DNA of 64,000 bases, taken from contig NZ_PDUW01000003.1 in NCBI RefSeq assembly GCF_003545815.1, positions 62,001 to 126,000 on the forward strand, given 5' to 3'. Each line of letters opens with the position of its first letter. Positions within the stretch are counted from its first letter, which is position 1. Position numbers and translations under genes: made by a program. Origin of the DNA: Pusillimonas caeni. GTDB taxonomy: Bacteria; Pseudomonadota; Gammaproteobacteria; Burkholderiales; Burkholderiaceae_B. Below the pieces are notes generated by a model that saw only the letters and a list, made by a program, of their open reading frames with translations, ran no database searches and had not been told where the DNA came from. Shown one piece after another: positions 11,255 through 24,302 of this stretch.

Positions 11255-11731
11255 ATGGCTGCCATACCATTGACAGCAAGCGGCGCTGAACGCTTGCAAC
11301 AAGAACTGCATCGCTTGAAAACCGTCGAGCGCCCCGACGTCATCAATGCCATCGCCGAGGCGCGGGCTCAGGGCGACCTGTCCGAAAACGCCGAATACGA
11401 GGCCGCGCGCGAACGCCAGGCCTTCGTCGAAGGCCGCATACAGGAACTCGAAGGCACGCTTTCCAATGCCCAAATCATCGATCCCACCGCGCTGGACGTC
11501 GACGGCACGGCCGTGTTCGGGGCTACCGTCGAAATCGAAGACCTCGAATCGGGCGAGCGCCTTAGCTACCAGATCGTGGGCGATGCCGAGGCCGACATCC
11601 GCGCCAACCGCATTTCCGTCTCCAGTCCCGTGGCCCGTGCGCTCATCGGAAAATCCGAAGGCGACGTGGTCGAAGTCAAGGCGCCGGCCGGCATACGCGA
11701 GTACGAAATCGTCGGCATCAGCTATATTTGA
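11255..11731 (+). CDS. greA: Transcription elongation factor GreA
   Basis: GreA stimulates RNA polymerase to cleave backtracked transcripts. The 158-residue product starts [11 protein letters not shown] and has the N-terminal coiled coil with the acidic tip [15 protein letters not shown], then the C-terminal FKBP-like domain ([14 protein letters not shown]). The ATG at 11255 follows CAGGAA at 11245-11250. A terminator-like hairpin lies immediately upstream and may control read-through. Confidence 0.96.
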   Translation: MAAIPLTASGAERLQQELHRLKTVERPDVINAIAEARAQGDLSENAEYEAARERQAFVEGRIQELEGTLSNAQIIDPTALDVDGTAVFGATVEIEDLESGERLSYQIVGDAEADIRANRISVSSPVARALIGKSEGDVVEVKAPAGIREYEIVGISYI

Positions 11732-11850
11732 CCGCCGGCAGCGCGGCCGCGTTCGCAAAGCCAGGCTTTCGGACGTGTAAAATAGCCGGCCGCGGTCGGT
11801 ATGTTCTGGCATTCATGCCAAGGCCCGGCGGGCACAACGGCCCGGGGCAA

Positions 11851-11883
11851 AAAAAAGCCCACACGAATGCGTGTAGGGCTTTA
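11851..11883. terminator. Bidirectional terminator between greA and yhbY
   Basis: The hairpin AGCCC-ACAC...GTGT-A-GGGCT (11856-11880), with one bulged A, is flanked by an A-run on the left and T-rich sequence on the right, so it can serve both convergent genes. Confidence 0.75.
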
Positions 11884-11937
11884 TTGTTTTAAGGCCGCGC
11901 TTGCAACCTATGCCGCCATGGCGGCATAGGTGCAGGC

Positions 11938-12486
11938 TTATCGCTTGCGGGTATCCGCGGCTTTGCCGCGGCGCACGCCGGCGCGCAGGGTCAGGGCGCT
12001 GCCCGCGGCGCGGCGCGGGATGCCGTGGGCCGCAGCGGGGGCTTGCGCCGCACGCCGAGCGCCCGAAGCTGTTTCGGAAGCCGGTTTGCGGGGGCTCTTG
12101 CGAGCCGGCTTGGCGCCCGAGGCCGCCTGTTTTTTGGATACATAGGGCTCGGAGGGTTTGCGCTGAGCGCGCGTGGCGTTGCGGGCCTGCGCTTCGGCCT
12201 GGGCTTTTTCGGCGTCGGGCCGGTAGACGATCAAGGTCTTGCCCAGGTGATGCACGGCGGCGCACGACAGGGCGTCGCAAATGGTTTCCAGGGTGGCGTC
12301 GCGTTCGGCGCGCTCTTGGCCATTGACCCTTATCTTGATGAGCTGATGGGCTTTGAGGTTGAGGTCGATTTCTTTGAGAACGGCCGGAGTCAGGCCCTTG
12401 TCGCCGATCATGACGACGGGATGCAGCGGGTGGGCGGCGGCGCGCAGAGCGCTGCGCTCTTGGGATGTAATGTCGAGTTTGGGCAT
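11938..12486 (-). CDS. yhbY: YhbY-type (CRM domain) RNA-binding protein
   Basis: A 182-residue protein. Residues about 1-95 form the CRM/YhbY domain, which binds ribosomal precursor RNA: M-P-K-L-D-I-T-S-Q-E-R, then H-P-V-V-M-I-G-D-K-G-L-T and L-I-K-I-R-V-N-G. The remainder is a basic Lys/Arg/Ala/Pro-rich tail, a common extension in Burkholderiales. I placed the start at ATG 12486; the frame continues upstream but M-P-K-L is the family's beginning. It is divergent from rlmE, 17 bases apart, also a conserved arrangement. Confidence 0.92.
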   Translation of the reverse strand: MPKLDITSQERSALRAAAHPLHPVVMIGDKGLTPAVLKEIDLNLKAHQLIKIRVNGQERAERDATLETICDALSCAAVHHLGKTLIVYRPDAEKAQAEAQARNATRAQRKPSEPYVSKKQAASGAKPARKSPRKPASETASGARRAAQAPAAAHGIPRRAAGSALTLRAGVRRGKAADTRKR

Positions 12487-12503
12487 AGTGGAATTGTACG
12501 GGA

Positions 12504-13178
12504 ATGGCCAAGAAAAAATTCTCAAAAAACTGGATTCAGCAACACATCAACGATCCGTATGTGAAATTGGCGCAACAGAAGGGTTACCGGGCCCGGGCCG
12601 CCTTCAAGCTGCTCGAGATCCTCGAAACGGAAAAGCTGATGAACAAGGGCGACGTCGTCGTCGACCTCGGCTCGGCCCCCGGAAGCTGGTCGCAGGTGGC
12701 GCGTGAGCGCCTGGCCGGGCCCGGAGGCGCGGTGCAGGGGCGCATCATTGCGCTGGACATGCTGCCGATGGAGCCCGTCGCCGGGGTCGAATTCATTCAG
12801 GGCGACTTTCGCGAAGATGCCGTGCTCGAGCAGTTGAAACAAATTGTTGGGGATTCCCGGGTCGATCTTGTGATTTCGGACATGGCCCCCAACTTGTCAG
12901 GTGTGGGGTCGGCCGACTCGGCCCGCATCCAGCACGTATGTGAATTGGCGCTCGACTTTGCCCTGCAGCATCTGCAGCCCGACGGGGCGCTCATCGTGAA
13001 GGCGTTTCACGGCAGCGGCTTTTCCCAGATAGTCGAATCTTTCAAACAGAATTTCCGGCGTGTCGTCGAGCGCAAACCCAAGGCTTCGCGCGATAAATCG
13101 TCTGAAACATTTTTGGTCGCCCGGGGGGTCAAAACCCGGGAAAATCAAAGCGATGTTCGTTCTGTCGGGTTAGAATGA
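12504..13178 (+). CDS. rlmE: 23S rRNA (uridine-2'-O-)-methyltransferase RlmE (FtsJ/RrmJ)
   Basis: Methylates the ribose of U2552 of 23S rRNA. The 224-residue product has the SAM-binding motif [12 protein letters not shown], preceded by the catalytic Lys region (A-F-K-L-L-E), the catalytic Asp in V-I-S-D-M-A-P-N, and Lys in V-K-A-F-H-G-S-G. It lies directly upstream of ftsH, the conserved rlmE-ftsH pair. Confidence 0.97.
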   Translation: MAKKKFSKNWIQQHINDPYVKLAQQKGYRARAAFKLLEILETEKLMNKGDVVVDLGSAPGSWSQVARERLAGPGGAVQGRIIALDMLPMEPVAGVEFIQGDFREDAVLEQLKQIVGDSRVDLVISDMAPNLSGVGSADSARIQHVCELALDFALQHLQPDGALIVKAFHGSGFSQIVESFKQNFRRVVERKPKASRDKSSETFLVARGVKTRENQSDVRSVGLE

Positions 13179-13252
13179 ATCATTCAATTGCCTGATCGGC
13201 TGCCATTGACGCGGGGCGGTGAGTCAGGTCGAGGTTACGTAGGAGGTTGGCT

Positions 13253-15148
<1,896 letters not shown>

Positions 15149-15171
15149 AAACGGGTTGCCGTGATACATCC

Positions 15172-16007
15172 ATGAGTGCCAAGCTGCTTTGCGGGCGCTT
15201 CGAGTTCCCACTCGAGCGCCCGTTGGTCATGGGAATCCTCAACGTCACCCCCGATTCGTTTTCCGACGGATCGCGCCACTTCGAGACCGACGCCGCCATC
15301 GCGCATGGCCTCAAACTCGCCTCCGAAGGCGCCGACATCATCGATATCGGCGCCGAATCGACGCGCCCGGGTGCGGCGCCCGTGGGCCTGCAAGAAGAAA
15401 TCGACCGCCTGCTGCCGGTGCTGGAAGGGCTGCGCGACTGCGGCGCCGCGCTCTCGGTCGACACCTTCAAGCCCGAAGTGATGCGGGGCGTCCTGGACGC
15501 CGGCGCCGACATGATCAACGACATCTACGGGTTTCGCCAGCCCGGCGCCCTCGAGGCCGTCGCCTCGTCGTATTGCGGCCTTTGCATCATGCACATGCAG
15601 GGCGAGCCGCGCACCATGCAACAGGCGCCCCGCTACGACGACGTGGTGGGCGAGGTGCGCGAATTCCTGCGCGAGCGCGTCGAGGCCATAAGGACGCTGG
15701 GCATGCACCCCATGCGCGTCGTGCTCGATCCCGGCTTCGGCTTCGGCAAGACCGCCGAACACAATTACGAACTCCTGCGCCGCCTGCAGGACCTTTTCTT
15801 CGACGATTATCCCTGGCTGGTGGCCTTGTCACGTAAATCGATGATAGGGCACGTCACCGGCCGCGAGCCCGAGCAGCGCCTCGGGGGCAGCATTGCCGGG
15901 GCGCTCGCGGGCATTGCCCGCGGCGCCGCCATGGTGCGCGTGCATGATGTGGCGCAAACGGTCGATGCCATCAAGGTTTGGCAAACAGTAGAAAACGGAG
16001 TTTCCGG

Positions 16008-16011
<4 letters not shown>
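15172..16011 (+). CDS. folP: Dihydropteroate synthase
   Basis: Condenses p-aminobenzoate with dihydropterin pyrophosphate in folate synthesis; the sulfonamide target. Both family signatures are present: [14 protein letters not shown] near residue 20 and [11 protein letters not shown] near 60, with D-V-I-N/D-I-Y-G and S-R-K-S-M-I-G later. The product is 279 residues from ATG 15172. Its stop overlaps the glmM start by four bases (ATGA). Confidence 0.97.
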
Positions 16012-17357
<1,346 letters not shown>

Positions 17358-17422
17358 CGTAGACATCAAATACCTGAAACATTCCGCTGCCATAATGGCA
17401 CAATGTCTGTGGAGTGATATCT

Positions 17423-18205
17423 ATGCTAGAGCTTGCGCGAGTCAACGACGAACCAGAAGTCGGAGCCACCTGGTCAGAGCATTCGACCGGGGGCCTGGTG
17501 CTCGGTTTGGCGCGCACCAACGAAGAGCTCGAGGCCATTCAACGCCTGCGTTACGATGTCTTCACCAAAGAAATGAACGCCGTGTTTCCCGACGCGGTCG
17601 ACGGGCTCGACTCCGACCGCTTCGACCCCTGGTGCGAGCACTTCATGGTCACCGAGGCAGGTAGCGGCCGCGTGGTGGGCACCTACCGCCTGCTCACTCC
17701 CGCCAACGCCATCAAGGCGGGCGGCTATTATTCTGAATCCGAGTTCGACATCTCCGCGCTCGACGGCATACGCTCGTCGCTGGCCGAAGTGGGCCGTTCG
17801 TGCATCCATGCCGACTACCGCAAGGGGTCGGTCATCATGCTGCTGTGGTCGGGCATCGCGGCCCTCATGCAGCAGGGCGGCTATCAATATGTTCTGGGCT
17901 GCGCCAGCGTCAGCCTGCGCGACGACGGCGTCACGGCCGCCGAGGTCTGGCGCGCCGCCAAGAAGAGCATGGCCGCCCACCCCGAAGTGCCCCACGTCAC
18001 GCCGCGCCACCGCTATCCGGTCGAGCGTCTCAACAGCGAGCTTCCCGCTCGTGTGCCGCCGCTCATCAAGGGCTATCTCGCGCTGGGCGCCTCCATTTGC
18101 GGCGAACCCGCCTGGGACCCCGATTTCAACACCGCCGACTTCCCCGTGCTGCTCGACATCGCCCGGGTGGAACCCCGCTATCGCAAGCACTTCGGGCTCG
18201 ATTAG
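17423..18205 (+). CDS. olsB: OlsB-like GNAT N-acyltransferase (ornithine lipid synthesis)
   Basis: Likely ornithine-ACP N-acyltransferase, which makes lyso-ornithine lipid, a phosphate-free membrane lipid. The 260-residue protein has an acyl-homoserine-lactone-synthase-like fold: L-R-Y-D-V-F-T-K-E-M near residue 45, V-V-G-T-Y-R-L-L, then E-V-G-R-S-C-I-H-A-D-Y-R-K-G, all typical of the hemolysin-like GNAT family that includes OlsB. ATG 17423 follows GGAG at 17411-17414 by eight bases. The location among ppx, ppk and pst genes fits a phosphate-starvation role, but I see no Pho box before it. OlsA is not adjacent. Confidence 0.75.
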   Translation: MLELARVNDEPEVGATWSEHSTGGLVLGLARTNEELEAIQRLRYDVFTKEMNAVFPDAVDGLDSDRFDPWCEHFMVTEAGSGRVVGTYRLLTPANAIKAGGYYSESEFDISALDGIRSSLAEVGRSCIHADYRKGSVIMLLWSGIAALMQQGGYQYVLGCASVSLRDDGVTAAEVWRAAKKSMAAHPEVPHVTPRHRYPVERLNSELPARVPPLIKGYLALGASICGEPAWDPDFNTADFPVLLDIARVEPRYRKHFGLD

Positions 18206-18320
18206 CGACTGCAGTGCTAAAAGGGCGGGCCATCCCCGCTGACCGGTCGGCCCGAGGAGCGGGCTTCGCACGGCGCTTCCGCCGTGTCGCGAAAGGTTGC
18301 GGGGCTTTCACGCACCCGGG

Positions 18321-19802
18321 TCAGTGCTCGATCAGCTTGAAATTGAAGTCTGTCTTGTTCCATTCGCAGGCTTCGCGTTGCAGCGAGTACTCCGACAAGG
18401 CATGGGTGGCCAGCCACGACTTCAGCACCTTGGTCTTGATGGTGCTGTCTTTGATCTCGAGCGACAGCGGCAGCGAGTCGAGGTCTTCGCGACGGCGGCA
18501 CAGCAGGGTCGCCAGACGCAGGCATAGCAGCGCCTGCCATTGCAGCGGCGTGGCCGGGTAGCCGCCTTTCTTGTTGAGCTTGCCCTGCAGATTGTTGGCA
18601 AGCCATGCCAGCACCGCCTGATCGTCGTTCGAAAAGCCCGGCATGTCGGCGTGCTGAAGAATATAGGCGCTGTGCCGATGGTAGTTGGCCTGGGTGATGG
18701 ACAGCCCCACCTCGTGCAGGCTGGCCGCCCAGCCCAGCGCCTGGGCGACCTCGTCGTCGCCGGCGGCGCCCAGCTGCCCGAACAGCTGCAGGGCGATGGC
18801 GCGCACGCGCTCTGCCTGCTTGGTGTCCACGTGATAGCGTTTCTGATACAGCGTCACGGTTTCGTCGCGCTTGTCGTGCTCGGAGTCGCGGCCCAGCAGA
18901 TCGTACAGCACGCCCACCCGCAGCGCACCTTCTCCGGGCAGCATGACGTCGATCTTCAGCTCTTGAAAGGCCGCCATCATAATGGCCAGCCCGCCCGGAA
19001 GCACGGGCGCCCGAGCGGCCTTGATGCCGGGCAGGTTCTGCATGACGACCTTGCCGTCCTTGATGAGCTTGGTCTGCAGCTTTTCCATGCCTTCCAGGGT
19101 GATGCCCTTGCGGGACATGCCGCCTTCGGCCAGGATGGCAAGCAAACCTTTGGCGGTGCCCGACGAACCGTAGGCCTGCTTCCAGCCGGTTTTGCGGTAT
19201 CGGCGCGCGATGCCCTGAAGCTCGCCGCGCGCCGCGATCTGCGCCTGCTCCATGCGTTGGGCCGTGACCCGGCCGTCGGGAAAGTAGCGCCGGCTGAAGC
19301 TGACGCAGCCCATGCCGAGCGAAGCCAGGTGCAAGGGGTCGAAGCTTTGGCCCAGAATGACTTCGGTGGAGCCGCCGCCGATGTCGATGACCAGCCGCTT
19401 GTCGGACGAGGGCGCCAGTTCGTTGGCCACGCCCGAATAAATGAGGCGGGCTTCTTCGGCGCCCGAGATGACTTCGATGGGAAAACCCAGCGCCGCCTCG
19501 GCGCGCGGCAGAATTTCCGCGACGTTGCGTGCGACGCGAAAGGTGTTGGTGGCCACGGCGCGCACGCGATTGGGATGGAAGCCTTCGAGGCGCTCGCCAT
19601 AGCGCTTGAGCACCGCCAGGGCGCGTTCGACCGCCGCGGCGTTGAGGTTCTGGTGCGCATCCAGCCCGGCGGCCAGCTGGACCGACTCTTTCAGCCTGTC
19701 GACGGCGTAGATCTGGGCTTTGCCGTTGTTCTGTTCGACGCGTCCGATGGAGAGCCGAAAGCTGTTCGAGCCGAGGTCGACGGCGGCGAGAAGATAATCC
19801 AT
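18321..19802 (-). CDS. ppx: Exopolyphosphatase
   Basis: Removes terminal phosphate from polyphosphate (and may act on pppGpp). The 493-residue protein begins M-D-Y-L-L-A-A-V-D-L-G-S-N-S-F-R-L, the ASKHA phosphate-1 loop, and has the second loop V-I-D-I-G-G-G-S-T-E, the usual Ppx/GppA signatures, plus a C-terminal HD-like region. It is divergent from ppk (163 bases apart) and convergent with the acyltransferase gene. Confidence 0.96.
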   Translation of the reverse strand: MDYLLAAVDLGSNSFRLSIGRVEQNNGKAQIYAVDRLKESVQLAAGLDAHQNLNAAAVERALAVLKRYGERLEGFHPNRVRAVATNTFRVARNVAEILPRAEAALGFPIEVISGAEEARLIYSGVANELAPSSDKRLVIDIGGGSTEVILGQSFDPLHLASLGMGCVSFSRRYFPDGRVTAQRMEQAQIAARGELQGIARRYRKTGWKQAYGSSGTAKGLLAILAEGGMSRKGITLEGMEKLQTKLIKDGKVVMQNLPGIKAARAPVLPGGLAIMMAAFQELKIDVMLPGEGALRVGVLYDLLGRDSEHDKRDETVTLYQKRYHVDTKQAERVRAIALQLFGQLGAAGDDEVAQALGWAASLHEVGLSITQANYHRHSAYILQHADMPGFSNDDQAVLAWLANNLQGKLNKKGGYPATPLQWQALLCLRLATLLCRRREDLDSLPLSLEIKDSTIKTKVLKSWLATHALSEYSLQREACEWNKTDFNFKLIEH

Positions 19803-19900
19803 GATGGCTATGTTGAGACCGGTTCACGAGATTATAAAGACGAAATCATCGTGTTCGCGCCGGGCAGGCGTTTCTCGCTGCTTGCGGCCGTTCGGGCCCG

Positions 19901-19918
19901 CTGTCATGATAGTGTAAA
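19901..19918 (+). promoter_or_regulatory. ppk: Weak Pho-box candidate upstream of ppk
   Basis: CTGTCAT at 19901-19907 matches the PhoB half-site, then four bases, then GTGTAAA, a poor second half. It lies about 48 bases before the ppk start in the ppx-ppk divergent spacer. Confidence 0.35.
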
Positions 19919-19965
19919 AAAACTGCAGTAAAACGCCCGGGTATCCAATAACAGGTAAATTCCGC

Positions 19966-22032
19966 ATGTCTTCCGAGTACTCGTCCGCCACGCCCAAGTT
20001 GCTCAATCGCGAGCTGTCCCTGCTCAAGTTCAATGAAAGGGTACTGGCCATGGCAGAGTACCCCGACACGCCGCTGCTCGAGCGCCTGCGCTACCTGTGC
20101 ATCGTCAGCTCCAATCTGGACGAGTTCTTCGAAATACGGATTTCCAGCCTTAAAGAGCAGCTGGCGCAGCACGCCAACATCACCGGCGAGGACGGCTATA
20201 CGCCGGCCGAGGCGTTCGAACAGGTGCAAGAGGCCACGCACGCGCTCATCGAGCGCCAGCATCATCTGCTGAACCGAGAGGTGCTGCCGCTGATGGCGCT
20301 GGAAGGCATCGTCATACTGGATCCGGACGAGTGGGACGAAGCCCAGCGCGCCTGGGCCAAAGCCACGTTCATGCGCGACGTCATGCCCATGCTCACGCCC
20401 ATAGGGCTGGACCCCGCCCACCCGTTTCCGCGCGTATACAACAAAAGCCTCAATTTCATCGTCGCCCTGTCCGGCATCGATGCGTTCGGACGCAGGGCGT
20501 CCATCGCCATCGTGCAGGCGCCCCGGGCCCTGCCGCGGGTCATGCAGGTGCCGTCCGACATCTCCGGCGTCGAACACGGCTACATCATGCTCACCTCTCT
20601 CATCAGCGAGTTCGTGGGCGAGTTGTTTCGCGGGCTCGAGGTCAAGGGCTGCTACCAATGGCGGGTCACCCGCAACAGCGACCTCTTCGTCGACGAAGAA
20701 GAAATCACCAATCTGCGCTTGGCCTTGCAGGGCGAGCTGTCGCAGCGCAATTTCGGGGCCGCGGTCAGGCTCGAGATCGACCACGAAATGCCCGAGCACC
20801 TCGAGCGCTACCTGCAGCAGGAATTCGCCCTGCAGCCCCAGGACACGTATCGCGTCGACGGGCCGGTCAATCTTTCGCGGCTGATGCAGCTGTGCAACGC
20901 CATCGACCGCCCCGACCTGCTGTTTCCGGAGTACCGGCCGCGCGTGCCGGCCCCGTTCGACATGGTGGCGGACGACCCCGAGGCGCTGTTCGAGGCCATC
21001 GCCGAACGCGACCATCTGCTGCATCATCCCTACCAGTCCTTCGAGCCCGTGCTGGCCTTTCTGGCGGCCGCCGCCAGGGACCCCGCCGTGGTGGCCATCA
21101 AGCAGACCATCTACCGCACCGGCGAAGACTCCGAGCTGATGAGCCTGCTGCTGTCGGCGGCCAGGGCGGGCAAAGAGGTCACCGTCATCGTCGAGCTGAT
21201 GGCGCGCTTCGACGAACAGACCAATATCGGCTGGGCGGCCAAGCTCGAAGAAGTCGGCGCTCACGTCAGCTACGGGGTGGTGGGGCACAAGACCCACGCC
21301 AAGATGGCGCTGGTCCTGCGCCGCGAAAACGGCCGCATCCGGCGCTACGGCCACCTGGGCACGGGCAACTACCATTCGCGCACGGCCCGGCTCTATACCG
21401 ATTTCGGCCTGCTTACGTCGGACCAGACCATATGCGCGGACATGGACAAGGTGTTTTCGCTCTTGACCGGCCTGGGCGAGAAACCTGCGCTGAAGGCCCT
21501 GCTGCAGTCGCCGTTCACTCTGCATGACACCATGGTCGCTCTCATACGCCGCGAAGCGGAAGCCGCGGCGGCGGGCAAAAAGGCCCGTGTCATGGCCAAG
21601 ATGAACTCCCTGCTCGAACCCACCATCATCGAAGAGCTCTACAAGGCGAGCCAGGCGGGCGTGCGCATCGACCTGATCGTCCGGGGAGCCTGCGCCCTCA
21701 GGGCGGGCGTGCCGGGGCTGTCGTCGAACATACGCCTGCGCTCCATCGTGGGCAGGTTCCTCGAGCATTCGCGTGTTTTCTATTTCTACGCTGGCGGAGA
21801 AGAGCTCGTCTACCTTTCATCGGCCGACTGGATGGACCGCAATTTCTTCAGGCGCGTCGAACTGGGCTCCCCCGTCAATGATCCCGCGTTGAAAAAACGT
21901 GTAATAAAAGAAGCCTTCATGTTCGCCTTACGGGATAATCAACTGGCCTGGCGCGCCTTGCCCGACGGCGGCTACGTCAAGGTGCGCGGCCGGGGCAAGC
22001 CCTTCAACATCCAGAAGCAGCTCATGCAATAG
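19966..22032 (+). CDS. ppk1: Polyphosphate kinase 1
   Basis: Makes polyphosphate from ATP by way of a phosphohistidine. The 688-residue protein starts with the conserved N-terminal domain L-L-N-R-E-L-S-L-L-K-F-N-E-R-V and N-L-D-E-F-F-E-I-R. The two phospholipase-D-like catalytic domains show Y-G-V-V-G-H-K-T-H-A-K-M (catalytic His of the first) and G-T-G-N-Y-H, with the partner His region V-R-G-A-C-A-L-R later. Length is normal for PPK1. Confidence 0.97.
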   Translation: MSSEYSSATPKLLNRELSLLKFNERVLAMAEYPDTPLLERLRYLCIVSSNLDEFFEIRISSLKEQLAQHANITGEDGYTPAEAFEQVQEATHALIERQHHLLNREVLPLMALEGIVILDPDEWDEAQRAWAKATFMRDVMPMLTPIGLDPAHPFPRVYNKSLNFIVALSGIDAFGRRASIAIVQAPRALPRVMQVPSDISGVEHGYIMLTSLISEFVGELFRGLEVKGCYQWRVTRNSDLFVDEEEITNLRLALQGELSQRNFGAAVRLEIDHEMPEHLERYLQQEFALQPQDTYRVDGPVNLSRLMQLCNAIDRPDLLFPEYRPRVPAPFDMVADDPEALFEAIAERDHLLHHPYQSFEPVLAFLAAAARDPAVVAIKQTIYRTGEDSELMSLLLSAARAGKEVTVIVELMARFDEQTNIGWAAKLEEVGAHVSYGVVGHKTHAKMALVLRRENGRIRRYGHLGTGNYHSRTARLYTDFGLLTSDQTICADMDKVFSLLTGLGEKPALKALLQSPFTLHDTMVALIRREAEAAAAGKKARVMAKMNSLLEPTIIEELYKASQAGVRIDLIVRGACALRAGVPGLSSNIRLRSIVGRFLEHSRVFYFYAGGEELVYLSSADWMDRNFFRRVELGSPVNDPALKKRVIKEAFMFALRDNQLAWRALPDGGYVKVRGRGKPFNIQKQLMQ

Positions 22033-22063
22033 CGGGAACAGCGCTTGCGGGCCGGCCGCCGGC

Positions 22064-22081
22064 ATGTCATTAACCTGTCAT
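22064..22081 (+). promoter_or_regulatory. pstS: Pho box upstream of pstS
   Basis: ATGTCAT (22064-22070), TAAC spacer, CTGTCAT (22075-22081): two seven-base repeats eleven bases apart that match the PhoB consensus CTGTCAT-N4-CTGTCAT with one mismatch. It lies 72 bases before the pstS ATG, as expected for PhoB activation. Confidence 0.8.
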
Positions 22082-22153
22082 ATTCACTGTTTAACATTCA
22101 GTCCGTGCAGGTAACCGCCTGTTTATTGACCTGAAAATCAAGAGGATTGTTCG

Positions 22154-23197
22154 ATGTTCAAACGCGTAATATTGCAAGCCGCGGTCGGTATCGCCTTCGG
22201 TGCCGCTTCCCTGGCCGCCCAGGCGGTCGACATCACCGGCGCCGGCGCGTCGTTCCCCTATCCCATCTACGCGAAGTGGGCTGCCCAGTACCAGCAGGAA
22301 ACCGGCAACCGCATCAACTACCAGTCGATCGGCTCGGGCGGCGGCCAGCAGCAGATCATCGCCAAGACGGTCGATTTCGGCGCCTCTGACGACCCCATGA
22401 AGGCCGCCGACCTCGAAAAGAACAATCTGTTCCAGTTCCCGGCCATCGTGGGCGGCACGGTGCCCGTGGTCAATATCGACGGCGTCAAGCCCGGCGAGCT
22501 GAAGCTGTCCGGCCCCGTCGTGGCCGACATCTTCCTGGCCAAGATCAAGAAGTGGGACGATCCGGCCATCAAGGAAATGAACCCCGACCTGAAGCTGCCC
22601 AGCGCCGACATCGTCGTGGTCCACCGCTCCGACGGCTCGGGCACGACCTTCGGCTGGACCAACTACCTGTCCAAGGTGTCGCCCGCCTGGAAGGAAACGG
22701 TCGGCGAAGGCAAGGCCGTCAAGTGGCCCACCGGCCAGGGCGGCAAGGGCAACGAGGGCGTCGCCGCCTACGTGCGCCAGCTGAAGAACTCCATCGGCTA
22801 CGTCGAATACGCCTACGCCAAGCAGAACCAGCTTTCCTGGTCCCAGCTCAAGAACCAGGACGGCAAGTTCGTCCAGCCCACTCAAGAAGCGTTCGCCGCT
22901 GCGGCCGCCAACGCCGACTGGAACAGCGCTCCCGGCATGGGCGTGGTGCTGACCAACGAGCCGGGCGCCGAGTCCTGGCCCGTGACGGCGGCTTCTTTCA
23001 TCCTGGTGCACAAAGAGCAGGCCAAACCCGCCAACGGCAAGGAAGTCCTCTCTTTCTTCGACTGGGCCTTCAAGAATGGCGGCGAGATGGCGGCCGAGCT
23101 CGACTACGTGCCGATGCCTGATTCGGTCACCGATCAAATCCGCGCCGCCTGGGCCTCCGACATCAAGGGCGCCGACGGTTCTGCGGTCTGGAAGTAA
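22154..23197 (+). CDS. pstS: Phosphate ABC transporter substrate-binding protein PstS
   Basis: The periplasmic phosphate receptor. The 347-residue precursor has a signal peptide (M-F-K-R-V-I-L-Q... ending A-A-Q-A) and the family's phosphate-binding residues in G-A-G-A-S-F-P-Y-P, G-S-G-G-G-Q-Q and H-R-S-D-G-S-G-T-T-F. An upstream Pho box fits PhoB control. It is separated from pstC by a hairpin at 23235-23267 that may lower expression of the downstream membrane genes relative to pstS. Confidence 0.97.
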   Translation: MFKRVILQAAVGIAFGAASLAAQAVDITGAGASFPYPIYAKWAAQYQQETGNRINYQSIGSGGGQQQIIAKTVDFGASDDPMKAADLEKNNLFQFPAIVGGTVPVVNIDGVKPGELKLSGPVVADIFLAKIKKWDDPAIKEMNPDLKLPSADIVVVHRSDGSGTTFGWTNYLSKVSPAWKETVGEGKAVKWPTGQGGKGNEGVAAYVRQLKNSIGYVEYAYAKQNQLSWSQLKNQDGKFVQPTQEAFAAAAANADWNSAPGMGVVLTNEPGAESWPVTAASFILVHKEQAKPANGKEVLSFFDWAFKNGGEMAAELDYVPMPDSVTDQIRAAWASDIKGADGSAVWK

Positions 23198-23234
23198 TCG
23201 TTACAATCGGGGTCTGGCCCTGGTCGGCCCCTGC

Positions 23235-23267
23235 AAAGACGATGCCGTGTCCCATGGCATCGTCTTT
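23235..23267 (+). terminator. Strong hairpin between pstS and pstC
   Basis: A perfect twelve-pair stem, AAAGACGATGCC (23235-23246) with GGCATCGTCTTT (23256-23267), has a nine-base loop and only a short interrupted T tract. It is a likely partial terminator or mRNA-stabilising element between pstS and pstCAB. Confidence 0.6.
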
Positions 23268-23356
23268 GTTGTGTAAAAATTGCGTATTCAGCCCTTCCGA
23301 CGAGGTAATCGCGTGAATCCAATCCAGGCCGCCGCGAACCGCAAGCACGAGCAGTC

Positions 23357-24295
23357 ATGAAGAAAAACCAAAATGCCCTGATGGACGTCATATTCAAGAA
23401 TATGACGCGAACGTTCGCCTTTCTGGTGTTCATTCTGCTTGCCGCCATCATGATCTCGCTGATCTATGGCAGCCGCGAGTCCATTTCCGAATTCGGGATT
23501 TCATTCCTCTGGACCAACGACTGGAACCCGGTAACGCACAATTACGGTGCCCTGGTGCCCATCGTGGGTACCGTGCTGTCGTCCTTCATTGCGCTGTTCA
23601 TCGCCGTGCCGGTGTCTTTCGGCATCGCGATGTTCCTGACCGAACTATCGCCGATATGGCTGCGGCGCCCGCTGGGAACCGCCATCGAGATGCTGGCGGC
23701 CATTCCCTCCATTATTTACGGGATGTGGGGCCTGTTCGTGTTCGTGCCCATATTCCAGCAGTACATACAGCCCTACCTGATCCAGGCTTTTTCGGGCATA
23801 CCCGTGCTGAGCCAGGTGTTTTCCGGCCCGCCTTTCGGCATAGGCGTGTTCACCGCCGGTCTCATCCTGTCGATCATGGTGATACCTTTCATCACCGCGG
23901 TAATGCGCGATGTGTTCGAGCTCGTGCCGCCCATGCTCAAGGAATCTGCGTACGGGCTCGGCGGCACCACGTGGGAAGTCATCTGGAAAGTCGTGCTGCC
24001 CTACACCAAGCACGGCGTGATCGGGGGCATCATGCTGGGGCTGGGGCGCGCCCTGGGCGAGACCATGGCGGTCACCTTCGTCATCGGCAACGCGTTCAAC
24101 CTGCCGACCTCCATCTTCTCGCCCTCCAATTCCATTGCCTCGGCGCTGGCGAACGAGTTCAACGAGGCGGGCGGCATGCAAAAATCGGCGCTGCTCGAGC
24201 TGGGCCTGATCCTCTTCCTGATCACGACAGTCGTGCTGGCTTTCTCCAAGGTGCTGTTGCAGCGCCTGGCCAAAAACGAAGGAACCTCGCGGTAG
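23357..24295 (+). CDS. pstC: Phosphate ABC transporter permease PstC
   Basis: An inner-membrane permease subunit, 312 residues with about six membrane segments. The binding-protein-dependent permease motif is visible in [21 protein letters not shown], followed by [12 protein letters not shown]. It partners PstA, whose gene starts eight bases later, and PstB. Confidence 0.96.
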   Translation: MKKNQNALMDVIFKNMTRTFAFLVFILLAAIMISLIYGSRESISEFGISFLWTNDWNPVTHNYGALVPIVGTVLSSFIALFIAVPVSFGIAMFLTELSPIWLRRPLGTAIEMLAAIPSIIYGMWGLFVFVPIFQQYIQPYLIQAFSGIPVLSQVFSGPPFGIGVFTAGLILSIMVIPFITAVMRDVFELVPPMLKESAYGLGGTTWEVIWKVVLPYTKHGVIGGIMLGLGRALGETMAVTFVIGNAFNLPTSIFSPSNSIASALANEFNEAGGMQKSALLELGLILFLITTVVLAFSKVLLQRLAKNEGTSR

Positions 24296-24302
24296 GCGCA
24301 TC

